Shown here: piece by piece, positions 55,583-64,000 of the stretch
How the letters are laid out: every line of letters begins with the position of its first letter
How positions within the stretch are numbered: the stretch's first letter is position 1
Origin: Proteus columbae
GTDB taxonomy: Bacteria > Pseudomonadota > Gammaproteobacteria > Enterobacterales > Enterobacteriaceae
DNA: 64,000 bases
NCBI RefSeq assembly: GCF_009914335.1
Contig: NZ_CP043925.1
Span: 1,550,001 to 1,614,000, forward strand
Reading direction: 5' to 3'
Made by a program: the position numbers and the translations under genes
The notes under the pieces: generated by a model
What the model saw: only the letters and a program-made list of their open reading frames with translations
What the model was told of the DNA's origin: nothing
The model's database searches: none

Positions 55583-55775
55583 AAGCGTGTAATGTGAACT
55601 CTTTGTTGTAGTTAACTCCCAACACATCTTTAGCTTAATGGCTAAAGCTTAAACTGGCGGGCAGGTTAAGATAAAAGAAAAACCACAGTTTGGGAATAGA
55701 GTGGTTCCATTCAGTAAGACTACCCTTTATTATCCCTGAACACTTCGCATTAGCAACAGGAACAGCACAGATTTC

Positions 55776-56978
55776 ATGTACAATTCTGTCTCATTTTATA
55801 TAGGGCTCCGTTATATGCGGGGTCGTGCGGTCGATAAATTCGGTCGCTTCGTCTCATGGCTATCCGCTTTAGGGATTATGTTAGGTGTAGCGGCACTGAT
55901 CACAGTGACTTCTGTCATGAATGGCTTTGAACGTTCATTGCAAGAAAGCATTCTTGCTTATATTCCACAAGCCATTGTGACATCACCTAGCGGACAATTA
56001 CCCCGAGATCCAAATATAGCGGAAAGATTACTGACGCGTGAAGGTATCATAAACGTTACCCCTTTAGTAGAAGGCGATGTCGTTTTGCAAAGTAAAGACA
56101 ATATCAGCGTTGGTGTCATGTTGGGTATAGAAAAAGAGCAAGATGAACCTTTAACGAAACATATTCGTTATGGCGATTTTTCTATGCTGAAAGCGGGTGA
56201 TTATGGTGTGATTTTAGGAAGTGGCCTTGCTAAACAGTTAAAAGCAAAAGAAGGCGATAACATCCGCCTTATTGTGCCAAGCATAAGCCAATTAACACCA
56301 ATGGGAAGATTACCTAGCCAACGGTTATTTACCGTTAAAGGTATTTTCCAAAGTGGTGGCGATGCAGATGCCTCACAAATCTTAGTTAATCAGCAAGATG
56401 CGGCACGTTTAATGCGTTATCAGCCGGGTAATATTACAGGATGGCGTCTTTTCTTTACTGATCCTCTCAATATTGAAAAATACAGTGCACAATCTTTAGA
56501 TAAAAATCTAAGTTGGAGAGATTGGCGCGAACGTAAAGGTGAATTTTTCCAAGCTGTAAAAATGGAAAAAAATATGATGGGATTATTATTAAGCTTAATT
56601 ATAGCAGTGGCAGCTTTTAATATTATTACCTCACTTTCTTTGTTGGTCATGGAAAAACAAGGTGAAGTTGCTATTTTGCAAACTATGGGTTTAAAACGCT
56701 CTCAGATTATGTCCATTTTTATGCTACAAGGTGCAGGTGCTGGTATTTTAGGGGCGGTAGCTGGTGGTCTGTTAGGCGCATTACTCTCAAGCCAATTAAA
56801 CGTTATTATGCCAGCGGTAGGACTTATCCCTCAAGGTGTGGAATTGCCCGCAACACTTGATTGGGGACGCGTCTTTATGATTGGTTTCTCCGCTATTATC
56901 ATTTCCCTTTTATCCACTTTATACCCGTCTTGGCGGGCCGCGGCTATTCAGCCAGCAGAGGCGCTACGTTATGAGTAA
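55776..56978 (+). CDS. lolC: Lipoprotein-releasing ABC permease LolC
   Basis: A membrane subunit of LolCDE, which extracts outer-membrane lipoproteins from the inner membrane and hands them to LolA. The 400-residue protein has one N-terminal and three C-terminal membrane helices with a large periplasmic domain between them (about residues 45-265) including the Pro-rich [15 protein letters not shown] hook region that contacts LolA. It starts [17 protein letters not shown]. It overlaps lolD by 8 nt. Confidence 0.96.
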   Translation: MYNSVSFYIGLRYMRGRAVDKFGRFVSWLSALGIMLGVAALITVTSVMNGFERSLQESILAYIPQAIVTSPSGQLPRDPNIAERLLTREGIINVTPLVEGDVVLQSKDNISVGVMLGIEKEQDEPLTKHIRYGDFSMLKAGDYGVILGSGLAKQLKAKEGDNIRLIVPSISQLTPMGRLPSQRLFTVKGIFQSGGDADASQILVNQQDAARLMRYQPGNITGWRLFFTDPLNIEKYSAQSLDKNLSWRDWRERKGEFFQAVKMEKNMMGLLLSLIIAVAAFNIITSLSLLVMEKQGEVAILQTMGLKRSQIMSIFMLQGAGAGILGAVAGGLLGALLSSQLNVIMPAVGLIPQGVELPATLDWGRVFMIGFSAIIISLLSTLYPSWRAAAIQPAEALRYE

Positions 56979-57729
56979 TTCTTCTTTGAATAAACAACCA
57001 ATGGCATCAGAAAAACAAATGCACATTAATAAAGATGGTTTATTGGATTGCCACGCCCTATGTAAACAATACCAAGATGGTTCTATTTCCACACAAGTGC
57101 TGAAATCAGTCTCTTTTAAAATGGATAAGGGCGATTTTCTTGCCATCGTGGGGAGTTCCGGCTCAGGAAAAAGTACCTTATTACATTTACTGGGTGGATT
57201 AGATTCTCCAACATCAGGTGAAGTCTTTTTTAAAGGGCAATCACTTAATAAATTATCCTCTTCTGAAAAGGCTGATCTACGTAATAGCCAATTGGGTTTT
57301 ATTTATCAATTTCATCATCTATTACCTGATTTCACCGCACTTGAAAATGTTGCTATGCCACTGATGATCGGTGGCACGAGCGCTTCTGTTGCAAAAGAAA
57401 AAGCGATGTCTTTACTTGAAGCTGTTGGGTTAAAAGATCGCGCTCATCACCGTCCTTCAGAGCTTTCTGGTGGTGAGAGACAACGCGTTGCGATTGCGAG
57501 AGCATTAGTGAACGATCCAGCATTAGTCCTTGCTGATGAACCAACGGGTAATCTTGACCAGAAAAATGCAGAAGGGATTTTTGAATTGTTGATTAAGTTA
57601 AACAAAGAAAAACAAACTGCTTTTCTGGTCGTAACGCATGATTTGTCACTGGCGGCTCGTTTTCAGCGCCAACTTGAAATGAAAGATGGTCAACTACAGT
57701 CACAAAACGCAATTTCAGGAGTGAAATAA
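56971..57729 (+). CDS. lolD: Lipoprotein-releasing ABC ATPase LolD
   Basis: The ATPase of LolCDE, 252 residues. Walker A is [11 protein letters not shown], signature [16 protein letters not shown], Walker [10 protein letters not shown] and the H-loop VVTHD. The first 25 residues ([20 protein letters not shown]) are extra compared with E. coli LolD (233 aa); internal ATGs could give the shorter form. It overlaps lolC by 8 nt and shares one base with lolE. Confidence 0.96.
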   Translation: MSNSSLNKQPMASEKQMHINKDGLLDCHALCKQYQDGSISTQVLKSVSFKMDKGDFLAIVGSSGSGKSTLLHLLGGLDSPTSGEVFFKGQSLNKLSSSEKADLRNSQLGFIYQFHHLLPDFTALENVAMPLMIGGTSASVAKEKAMSLLEAVGLKDRAHHRPSELSGGERQRVAIARALVNDPALVLADEPTGNLDQKNAEGIFELLIKLNKEKQTAFLVVTHDLSLAARFQRQLEMKDGQLQSQNAISGVK

Positions 57730-58976
57730 TGGCGCAATTGCCACTTGCATTAGTGACCGCATTACGTTTTTCAAGAGGGCGAAAACGTGCGGGAATGGTT
57801 TCTTTAATTTCAGTTATTTCAACACTGGGTATTATGCTGGGTGTTGCTGTCTTAATTATTGGTTTAAGTGCCATGAATGGCTTTGAGCGTGAATTAAAAA
57901 ACCGTATTTTATCAGTTGTGCCTCACGGACAAATTTATTCAGTAGAACAGCCATTTATACAATGGCAATCAGCATTACCTCGTATTGAAAATACTCAAGG
58001 TGTTGTCGCTGCTGCTCCTTATATTTTACTCACTGGATTGTTAGAAAAAGGAACAGAGTTAAAGGCAGTGCAAGTGATGGGTGTCTCACCTGAAAAACAA
58101 GGTGATATCAGCCTGTTGCCTCGATATGTACAAAACAATGCATGGCAAAATTTTAAGGCAGGTAAACAACAAATTATTATAGGGCAAGGTGTTGCCAATG
58201 CGTTGAAAATAAAACAAGGTGACTGGCTGACGGTATTAATTCCTAATAATGACGATCCTACTAAGCTTTTACAGCCTAAGCGTATTCGCTTACAAGTGAG
58301 TGGTATCTTTAAACTCAGTGGAATGCTTGATCACCAATTAGCCTTAATTCCTTTAGCCGATGCGCAACAATATATGGATTACGGCCAAGGTATTACAGGG
58401 ATTGAAGTGAAAACGGTAGATCCTTTTTTCGCGAATGAAATTATTCATAATGCGGGTTTAAACAGTAAAGAATATGTTTATGCAAAAAGCTGGATAAGTG
58501 ACTATGGCTATATGTATAGCGATATTCAGATGATCCGTAGTATTATGTATTTATCGATGATCTTAGTGATTGGTGTTGCTTGTTTTAATATTGTCTCAAC
58601 GCTGATTATGGCGGTGAGAGATAAAAGTAGTGATATTGCTATTTTACGAACGTTAGGTGCACGAGATAGCCATATTCGTAATATCTTTTTATGGTACGGT
58701 TTATTATCAGGCATGATTGGTTGTGTCGCTGGTGTGATATTTGGTGTATTGGTTGCTTATAATTTAACGCCATTAGTGTCTGTTATTGAATCATTAACGG
58801 GACACAGTGTGTTGTCAGGCGATGTTTATTTCGTCGACTTTCTACCTTCAGAAGTTCATTTAATTGACGTTTTCTCTGTATTTATTACCACTGTGATCTT
58901 AAGCCTGATTGCAAGTTGGTATCCTGCACGCCGAGCCACTAAACTAGATCCCGCAAGAATTTTAAGTGGACAATAA
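57729..58976 (+). CDS. lolE: Lipoprotein-releasing ABC permease LolE
   Basis: The second membrane subunit of LolCDE, 415 residues, related to LolC over its whole length. It begins [25 protein letters not shown], has the periplasmic domain and three C-terminal helices ([19 protein letters not shown] near the first). LolE makes the first contact with the lipoprotein. The ATG overlaps the lolD stop. Confidence 0.96.
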   Translation: MAQLPLALVTALRFSRGRKRAGMVSLISVISTLGIMLGVAVLIIGLSAMNGFERELKNRILSVVPHGQIYSVEQPFIQWQSALPRIENTQGVVAAAPYILLTGLLEKGTELKAVQVMGVSPEKQGDISLLPRYVQNNAWQNFKAGKQQIIIGQGVANALKIKQGDWLTVLIPNNDDPTKLLQPKRIRLQVSGIFKLSGMLDHQLALIPLADAQQYMDYGQGITGIEVKTVDPFFANEIIHNAGLNSKEYVYAKSWISDYGYMYSDIQMIRSIMYLSMILVIGVACFNIVSTLIMAVRDKSSDIAILRTLGARDSHIRNIFLWYGLLSGMIGCVAGVIFGVLVAYNLTPLVSVIESLTGHSVLSGDVYFVDFLPSEVHLIDVFSVFITTVILSLIASWYPARRATKLDPARILSGQ

Positions 58977-59061
58977 GTTTATTGACATACAAAGAAGAAA
59001 AAACGCTTAAACTAGTGAAGATAAGAAACGCGATATTTAAATTTGAAAACCAAGGATTGTA

Positions 59062-59919
59062 ATGATGAAACTTAAACTTCGTCATCGTCGGCTTAGGAAG
59101 TTTCGTAAGATCAAAAATTTACGTAGGCAGCATTCACGTTGTCGTTATTTTCATCTCACCCATAAAACGGAACATGAAATGAATTTACCCAAAGTTGTCG
59201 TATTAACAGGGGCTGGCATTTCTGCTGAATCAGGAATTAAAACATTCCGATCAGAAGATGGATTGTGGGAAGAACATCGCGTTGAAGATGTTGCAACACC
59301 TGAAGGTTATCAACGCAATCCCCAATTGGTTCAACAGTTTTACAATGAACGTCGCCGCCAATTGCAACAACCTTCTATTCAACCTAATGAAGCGCATTAT
59401 GCATTAGCGAAACTAGAGCAACGTTTAGGTAAAGACAATTTTTTACTCGTTACGCAAAATATTGATAATCTGCATGAAAAAGCAGGTAGTAAACATATTT
59501 TGCATATGCATGGTGAATTGCTAAAAGTGCGTTGCCCTCAATCTCGTCAAGTATTTGAGTGGAAAGGGGACTTAGAAATAACCGATCATTGTCATTGTTG
59601 CCAATTCCCATCGCCACTACGCCCGCATATTGTCTGGTTTGGTGAAATGCCAATTGGTATGGAAGAGATTTATCGCGCTTTGGCTGAGGCTGATATTTTT
59701 ATCTCTATCGGCACATCTGGAAATGTTTATCCAGCAGCTGGTTTTGTCCATGAAGCTCGGTTAACAGGCGCTCATACCGTTGAATTAAATCTTGAACCCA
59801 GTTTGGTTGAAAGTCAGTTTGAAGAAAAACATTATGGTCCTGCAAGTCAGGTCGTTGATGAATATGTTCATAAATTGTTTGAATTAATTAATGATCCTAA
59901 AGCTGATTTGACGCAATAA
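59062..59919 (+). CDS. cobB: NAD-dependent protein deacylase CobB (sirtuin)
   Basis: Removes acetyl and succinyl groups from lysines, activating acetyl-CoA synthetase among others. The 285-residue protein has [37 protein letters not shown], the catalytic His in [12 protein letters not shown], a zinc Cys set (RCPQ...CHCCQF) and [12 protein letters not shown]. Residues 1-39 are an Arg/Lys-rich extension; an internal ATG at 59179 behind ACGGAAC would give the short form known from E. coli and Salmonella. Confidence 0.95.
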   Translation: MMKLKLRHRRLRKFRKIKNLRRQHSRCRYFHLTHKTEHEMNLPKVVVLTGAGISAESGIKTFRSEDGLWEEHRVEDVATPEGYQRNPQLVQQFYNERRRQLQQPSIQPNEAHYALAKLEQRLGKDNFLLVTQNIDNLHEKAGSKHILHMHGELLKVRCPQSRQVFEWKGDLEITDHCHCCQFPSPLRPHIVWFGEMPIGMEEIYRALAEADIFISIGTSGNVYPAAGFVHEARLTGAHTVELNLEPSLVESQFEEKHYGPASQVVDEYVHKLFELINDPKADLTQ

Positions 59920-59971
59920 TTATTTTATAGAGTTCCCTATTATTGTTCTTAGAGAGAACTTAGGGGGCAAA

Positions 59972-61216
59972 ATGGATAAATTATTAGAACGTTTTTTTGA
60001 ATATATTAATTTTGATACACAATCAAAACCATCTTCAAAAATGTCACCAAGCAGTGATGGACAATTAAAACTTGCCAAGGCATTGGCTCAAGAATTAAAA
60101 AAACTGGGCTTTTCCGATGTAATGCTCAGTGACAAGGGATGTGTAATGGCAAGTTTACCATCCAATGTATCTTGGCCAGTGCCAGTTATTGGCTTTATTT
60201 CGCATCTTGATACATCTCCTGACTTTTCAGGAAAACATGTAAAACCACAAGTACTTGAAGATTATCGTGGTGGTGATATTGCTTTAGGTATTGGTGATGA
60301 AGTGTTATCGCCAGTTATGTTCCCAATCTTACATTCAATGATTGGTAAGACATTAATTACTACAGATGGTAAAACATTACTGGGTGCGGACGACAAAGCA
60401 GGTATTGCTGAAATTATTACTGCGATGGTGCGCTTAAAAGAAACGAATCGACCTCATGGGGATATTCGTATTGCTTTCACTCCTGATGAAGAAATCGGGC
60501 GTGGCGCGCATTATGTAGACTTAAAAGCATTCGGTGCAAGCTGGGCTTATACCGTTGATGGTGGTGGTGTTGGCGAACTGGAATATGAAAACTTCAATGC
60601 CGCATCCGTGAATATCAAAATTGTAGGTAACAATGTTCACCCAGGCAGTGCAAAAGGGGTGATGGTTAATGCATTAGGATTAGCAACACGTATTCATCAA
60701 GAATTACCTGTTGACGAAACACCAGAAAATACCGACGGTTATGAAGGTTTTTACCATCTGCAAAGTATCAAAGGCTCGGTAGAAAGAGCGGAAATGCATT
60801 ATATTATCCGTGATTTTAATCGTAACTTATTTGAAAAACGCAAACAGAATATGATTGCGATTGCAGAGAGAGTGGGTAAAGGCCTGCATCCTGATTGTTA
60901 TATTGAGCTAACGATTGATGATAGCTATTACAATATGCATGATAAAGTTGTTCAATTCCCTCACATCATTGAAATAGCCAAACAAGCCATGATTGATTGT
61001 GATATTGAGCCAAATATCAAGCCTATTCGTGGTGGTACAGACGGTGCTCAACTTTCTTACCGTGGATTACCTTGCCCTAATATTTTCACAGGCGGTTATA
61101 ATTTCCATGGTAAGCATGAATTTATCTCTTTAGAAGGCATGGAAGCGGCGGTGAGTGTCATTATGCGCATTGCTGAAATAACGGCTGAAAGAGAAAAGGC
61201 TAAAGTGGTTAGCTAA
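59972..61216 (+). CDS. pepT: Peptidase T
   Basis: A cytoplasmic tripeptidase of the M20 family, 414 residues. Metal ligands are in [32 protein letters not shown], and [13 protein letters not shown] with [15 protein letters not shown] near the end. It begins [20 protein letters not shown]. In E. coli pepT is anaerobically induced by FNR; no clear FNR box was found in the 52-bp gap upstream. Confidence 0.97.
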   Translation: MDKLLERFFEYINFDTQSKPSSKMSPSSDGQLKLAKALAQELKKLGFSDVMLSDKGCVMASLPSNVSWPVPVIGFISHLDTSPDFSGKHVKPQVLEDYRGGDIALGIGDEVLSPVMFPILHSMIGKTLITTDGKTLLGADDKAGIAEIITAMVRLKETNRPHGDIRIAFTPDEEIGRGAHYVDLKAFGASWAYTVDGGGVGELEYENFNAASVNIKIVGNNVHPGSAKGVMVNALGLATRIHQELPVDETPENTDGYEGFYHLQSIKGSVERAEMHYIIRDFNRNLFEKRKQNMIAIAERVGKGLHPDCYIELTIDDSYYNMHDKVVQFPHIIEIAKQAMIDCDIEPNIKPIRGGTDGAQLSYRGLPCPNIFTGGYNFHGKHEFISLEGMEAAVSVIMRIAEITAEREKAKVVS

Positions 61217-61240
61217 TCGCTTATTGAGCTTCGAAATTAA

Positions 61241-61272
61241 AAATAATAGCCGAAATATCGGCTATTATTTTT
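61241..61272 (+). terminator. pepT terminator
   Basis: A perfect 13-bp stem AAATAATAGCCGA/TCGGCTATTATTT with loop AATA, followed by T-run; A-rich left side may also serve the convergent gene. Confidence 0.88.
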
Positions 61273-61298
61273 TAGTAAAAAGAATATATTAAGTTTGT

Positions 61299-62009
61299 TT
61301 ATTTACGCTTTTCGTAATCTTGTTCAACAGAAGATTTCCAATCTTGATTTAACTCTTTTCCTTCAATTTTAGATTGAACGGCTTTATTAACAGACTCATA
61401 GGCATTTTCATAGCCTTTAGCATCTTGGATATATTGAGTTGAGTTGGATGATTTAATGCCAATACTTTCAGCCGCACTTATTGCATCAATGTTGGCACCT
61501 AAAAAGATAAATTCCCAACCTTTCTCTTTTTCTGCTGAATTAATTAATGATTTTATTTTTTCTAGCGAATATTCACGGCTACTATTTTCTTCGCCATCGG
61601 TGATGATCACCATCATGACATTCTTATAGGGTGAATTTGGTTTATTTCCTTCAGTGATCGCATTTCCCACAGCATCTAACAGTGCGGTATTACCCGATGC
61701 AAAATAATCGTTAGTCGTTAAATTCTCTATCTTATTAATATCAATGCGGTTATGTAATTTTTTAGCCTGACTATCAAATAAAATAGTGGTGATATAGACT
61801 TTTTCAGGGCGATTTTTATTTTCCGCTAAAATAGTATTAAATCCACCAATAGTATCTTTTTCATACCCTTGCATTGAGCCACTTTTATCTAACACAAAAA
61901 TGATATCCGTTTGTGCTGGTGGTGCCTTCATATTTGCTGTTTCTACTGTTTTTGCAAATACCACGGTCGGTAAAATAAAAGCAGCGATTAAAACAATAAA
62001 CTTTTTCAT
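61299..62009 (-). CDS. Secreted von Willebrand factor A domain protein
   Basis: A 236-residue protein with a Sec signal peptide (MKKFIVLIAAFILPTVVFA) and one VWA domain. The MIDAS metal site is complete: DKSGS at the first strand (DIIFVLDKSGSMQG), Thr in SGNTALLDAV, and Asp in VIITDGEENSS. VWA proteins bind partners through this metal. I chose ATG 62009 because GGAG precedes it by 7 nt. It is not present between pepT and roxA in E. coli. Function is unknown. Confidence 0.8.
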   Translation of the reverse strand: MKKFIVLIAAFILPTVVFAKTVETANMKAPPAQTDIIFVLDKSGSMQGYEKDTIGGFNTILAENKNRPEKVYITTILFDSQAKKLHNRIDINKIENLTTNDYFASGNTALLDAVGNAITEGNKPNSPYKNVMMVIITDGEENSSREYSLEKIKSLINSAEKEKGWEFIFLGANIDAISAAESIGIKSSNSTQYIQDAKGYENAYESVNKAVQSKIEGKELNQDWKSSVEQDYEKRK

Positions 62010-62290
62010 AGGCGACTCCATTGTCGAAAAAATAAGTAAAGCAGTAAAAATCTAATTTTATCTTAGGGGCAATTGATCAAATAAAATAGGAGAAACGGCT
62101 GAAAAACAAACGAAACATTAATGAAAAAATTTACTTAATTAAAAATAGAGTGATTTTATAATAATGGACTAACATATTTTTTATTATTAAGCTTTTAATA
62201 TAGGCTTAATATTAATAACTCTTTGATAAATTGAGTTTCCTGAATATCCCTTATAATTAAAGAGAAATAAATATAATATAAGGATATTGA

Positions 62291-62569
62291 ATGGAAACCA
62301 TAACAGGAAAATTATTAAGACCTGTAATAGAAGAGCAACTAAGCTCTCATAAAAAGGAAGTGATTAAAAAATCTGAGCAACAATCATTTATTATTATTTT
62401 TAGTTATTTTCTAATCACTTATTTAATCTCATTTTCTCTTTATGTGACAAATAGCAAACATACATTATTACTTTTTTTCTTACAAAGTACATTTTTTGTT
62501 GTTATTCCTTTTTTCTTTCGTAATACAAGAATACTTTTAAAAGAGTCGATAATTTATTTAATTCGTTAG
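62291..62569 (+). CDS. Small two-helix membrane protein (92 aa)
   Basis: It has a 28-residue charged N-terminus (METITGKLLRPVIEEQLSSH...) followed by two membrane helices (about residues 33-51 and 58-75, Phe/Leu-rich) and a short basic end. The ATG has a good AAGGAT ribosome-binding site. It is very AT-rich. No family is recognised. It forms with the VWA gene an accessory patch between pepT and roxA, though on the opposite strand. Confidence 0.6.
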   Translation: METITGKLLRPVIEEQLSSHKKEVIKKSEQQSFIIIFSYFLITYLISFSLYVTNSKHTLLLFFLQSTFFVVIPFFFRNTRILLKESIIYLIR

Positions 62570-62604
62570 ATATTAAAATAAGACTTATTTTAATATTTCT
62601 AGTA

Positions 62605-62638
62605 ATAAAAAAGCCCTGCAATAATATGTCAGGGCTTT
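62605..62638 (-). terminator. roxA terminator
   Basis: A 9-bp stem AAAGCCCTG/CAGGGCTTT; on the minus strand followed by six U. It lies 19 nt after the roxA stop and can also act weakly on the plus strand. Confidence 0.8.
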
Positions 62639-62656
62639 ATAACTTATCATTGATAA

Positions 62657-63778
62657 TTAATCTTCAAAATACCAATAACCTTGGTTTACCAAGTGTGTTA
62701 ATAAACGTACAAATTTTGGATCGGTTAATGCATCACCTAAGTGTTGTTTATCAATATAATCATATTGACAAAGCGCATCAGCAGCTTCGATATAATCAGT
62801 ATCTATCAACTCGCCATTAACAAAACAGCTATCACCAACACGTAGCGCACGAAGACCATTTAAGCGGTGAAGTTGTTCGCCTTGTTGCAGCAAATCATGA
62901 ATTTCTGCGTTTTCATATAAAGGTTCTGGCACTGCAAGATCAAGCTCATGGCGAGATTGAGAAATAAACTCACCAAACCAATGACGGAATACTTCTGGTT
63001 GAGCAAGTAGATCTTCCATCATGTCATGAAGTTTATTTAACTCTTGATGTTGCACTAATGCTGGATTCTCACGCGGAGTTAGATCAGGATCGCTATAACG
63101 ATAGCTACCTAAATCATTTGCTAACACATAGTCAGCGAAACCACTGAAAAGTTCACGAGCATTAGGTGATCTGAAACCAACAGAATAGTTTAGCGATTCT
63201 TCAATCGCATAGCCTTCATGTGGGAATCCAGGTGGGATATAAAGAATATCGCCCGGCTCTAATTCTTCATCAATAATTGCTTCAAAAGGATCAACTTGAA
63301 GCAGATCAGGGTGAGGGCAGTGTTGTTTCATTGGGATTTTTTCACCCACACGCCAACGACGACGGCCTTGTCCCTGAATAATAAAGACATCATATTGATC
63401 AAGATGTGGGCCTACACCACCACCGGGAACAGAATAAGAGATCATTAAATCATCAATGCGCCAATCGGGTAACACACGAAATGGCTTCATTAATGCCGCA
63501 CTAGGAAAATGCCAGTGATCGACGGCTTGTACAAGTAAAGACCAATCTTTATCACCAAGTCCTTCAAAGTGCTCGAAAGGCCCGTGTTTGACTCCCCATT
63601 GTCCGTCTTGACAGCTAACAAGACGGCTATCTACTTCATCTTCCATTGCAAGACCAGCAAGTTCGTCAGGAGATAAAGGATCAACAAAACGAGAGAAGCC
63701 GTTTTTAATTAATAAAGGGCGTTTTTGCCAATGGCTTTCGAGGAATGATTGCCAATCTAAATTAAGTTTATAGTCCAT
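62657..63778 (-). CDS. roxA: 50S L16 arginine hydroxylase (ribosomal oxygenase)
   Basis: A JmjC-type, iron and 2-oxoglutarate-dependent enzyme that hydroxylates Arg81 of ribosomal protein L16. The 373-residue protein (E. coli YcfD also 373) has the iron ligands in GPHLDQYDVFIIQ (HxD) and FPHEGYAIEESLNYSVGF (distal His), the conserved EPGDILYIPPG, and a C-terminal helical and winged-helix part for dimerisation. Start MDYKLNLDWQSFLESHW. Confidence 0.96.
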   Translation of the reverse strand: MDYKLNLDWQSFLESHWQKRPLLIKNGFSRFVDPLSPDELAGLAMEDEVDSRLVSCQDGQWGVKHGPFEHFEGLGDKDWSLLVQAVDHWHFPSAALMKPFRVLPDWRIDDLMISYSVPGGGVGPHLDQYDVFIIQGQGRRRWRVGEKIPMKQHCPHPDLLQVDPFEAIIDEELEPGDILYIPPGFPHEGYAIEESLNYSVGFRSPNARELFSGFADYVLANDLGSYRYSDPDLTPRENPALVQHQELNKLHDMMEDLLAQPEVFRHWFGEFISQSRHELDLAVPEPLYENAEIHDLLQQGEQLHRLNGLRALRVGDSCFVNGELIDTDYIEAADALCQYDYIDKQHLGDALTDPKFVRLLTHLVNQGYWYFED

Positions 63779-63962
63779 TGTGTATATCCTGAATTCGGGA
63801 AGCCTGAAGCCATAGTATAATGAATTCTAACTTCCTGCTAAACATTCCTTTGAGCAATGTGAGTAATAGCGAGTAACTCGATAATAACTGAACAGATATC
63901 ATACATAACGCCGTATATTTGGCGATAACTTTAAAAAGAGAGGTTTTTTTTATAAATAAGGG

Positions 63963-64000
63963 TTATTCGCGTTCTGTAGTGAGTTGTTGCTCAGCAAATG
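63963..64000 (-). CDS. Possible 3' end of phoQ
   Basis: On the minus strand the last 38 bases read FAEQQLTTERE then stop. In E. coli phoQ lies directly upstream of roxA on the same strand, and PhoQ ends in a similar VIF-x-x-Q-rich tail. Only eleven codons are visible, so the assignment rests mainly on gene order. Confidence 0.3.
   Translation of the reverse strand, partial: FAEQQLTTERE

Noticed and set aside
55440..55627. Extension of mfd to the upstream ATG (15 extra residues)
   Set aside because: The extension has no family match; the ATG at 55582 gives the expected N-terminus and length.
1..64000. CRISPR arrays, insertion sequences, tRNA and rRNA genes
   Set aside because: No regularly spaced repeats, no transposase-like proteins and no cloverleaf or rRNA sequence were recognised in the window.

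Overview
The window comes from a low-GC enterobacterium of the genus Proteus, most likely P. mirabilis or a close relative. The evidence is the E. coli-like gene order rne-rluC-yceF-yceD-rpmF-plsX-fabHDG-acpP-fabF-pabC-mltG-tmk-holB-tatD-hinT-ycfL-lpoB-thiK-nagZ-ycfP-ndh-mfd-lolCDE-cobB-pepT-roxA, combined with AT-rich codon use and a YcfJ-family protein at the ndh-mfd junction that matches what is known as UmoD in Proteus.

Region 1 (about 1-24.8 kb) is the late half of a tailed prophage with a long non-contractile tail, all on the + strand until its last gene. In order it holds: a structured non-coding leader (60-394), a Rha-type regulator, two small ORFs, terminase small and large subunits, portal, Mu-F-like minor head protein, a protease/scaffold fusion with a nested scaffold start, decoration and major capsid proteins, connector and tail-completion proteins, a tail tube protein with a C-terminal Ig-like domain, a DUF6246-like protein, an AT-rich accessory cassette (11.6-13.2 kb), tape measure, L-, DUF1833- and NlpC/P60-like tail-tip proteins, a J-like central tip protein, a tailspike, a large O-acetyltransferase, and a convergent phage-type DNA polymerase III theta (HOT/HolE-like) gene. 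Integrase and early genes must lie left of the window. Several terminator-like hairpins lie between genes of this one late operon.

Region 2 (about 25.1-27.9 kb) is chromosomal accessory DNA: a LysE/RhtB exporter, a LacY/CscB-type sugar:H+ symporter preceded by two identical 12-bp LacI-family-type operators exactly 63 bp apart with a CRP-like site between them, and tmaR.

Region 3 (28-48.9 kb) is conserved core: RNase E with an unusually long C-terminal half and a structured 5' UTR, rluC, a small lipoprotein, yceF, the yceD-rpmF-plsX-fabH-fabD-fabG-acpP-fabF lipid-synthesis cluster, pabC-mltG-tmk-holB, a 126-bp palindromic intergenic repeat, tatD, hinT, the LpoB envelope group, nagZ and ycfP.

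Region 4 (49-64 kb) holds ndh with a perfect FNR box, a long AT-rich intergenic region with an RcsB-box-like palindrome upstream of umoD, mfd, the lolCDE lipoprotein export operon, cobB (two possible starts), pepT, an accessory pair (secreted VWA protein and a small membrane protein), roxA, and a possible 3' end of phoQ at the edge.

The most interesting places are the structured leader of the Rha gene (compatible with C4/IsrK-type phage RNAs), the small-protein cassette upstream of the tape measure (superinfection-exclusion candidate), the tailspike/O-acetyltransferase pair, the paired sugar-permease operators, and the umoD gene with its promoter region.
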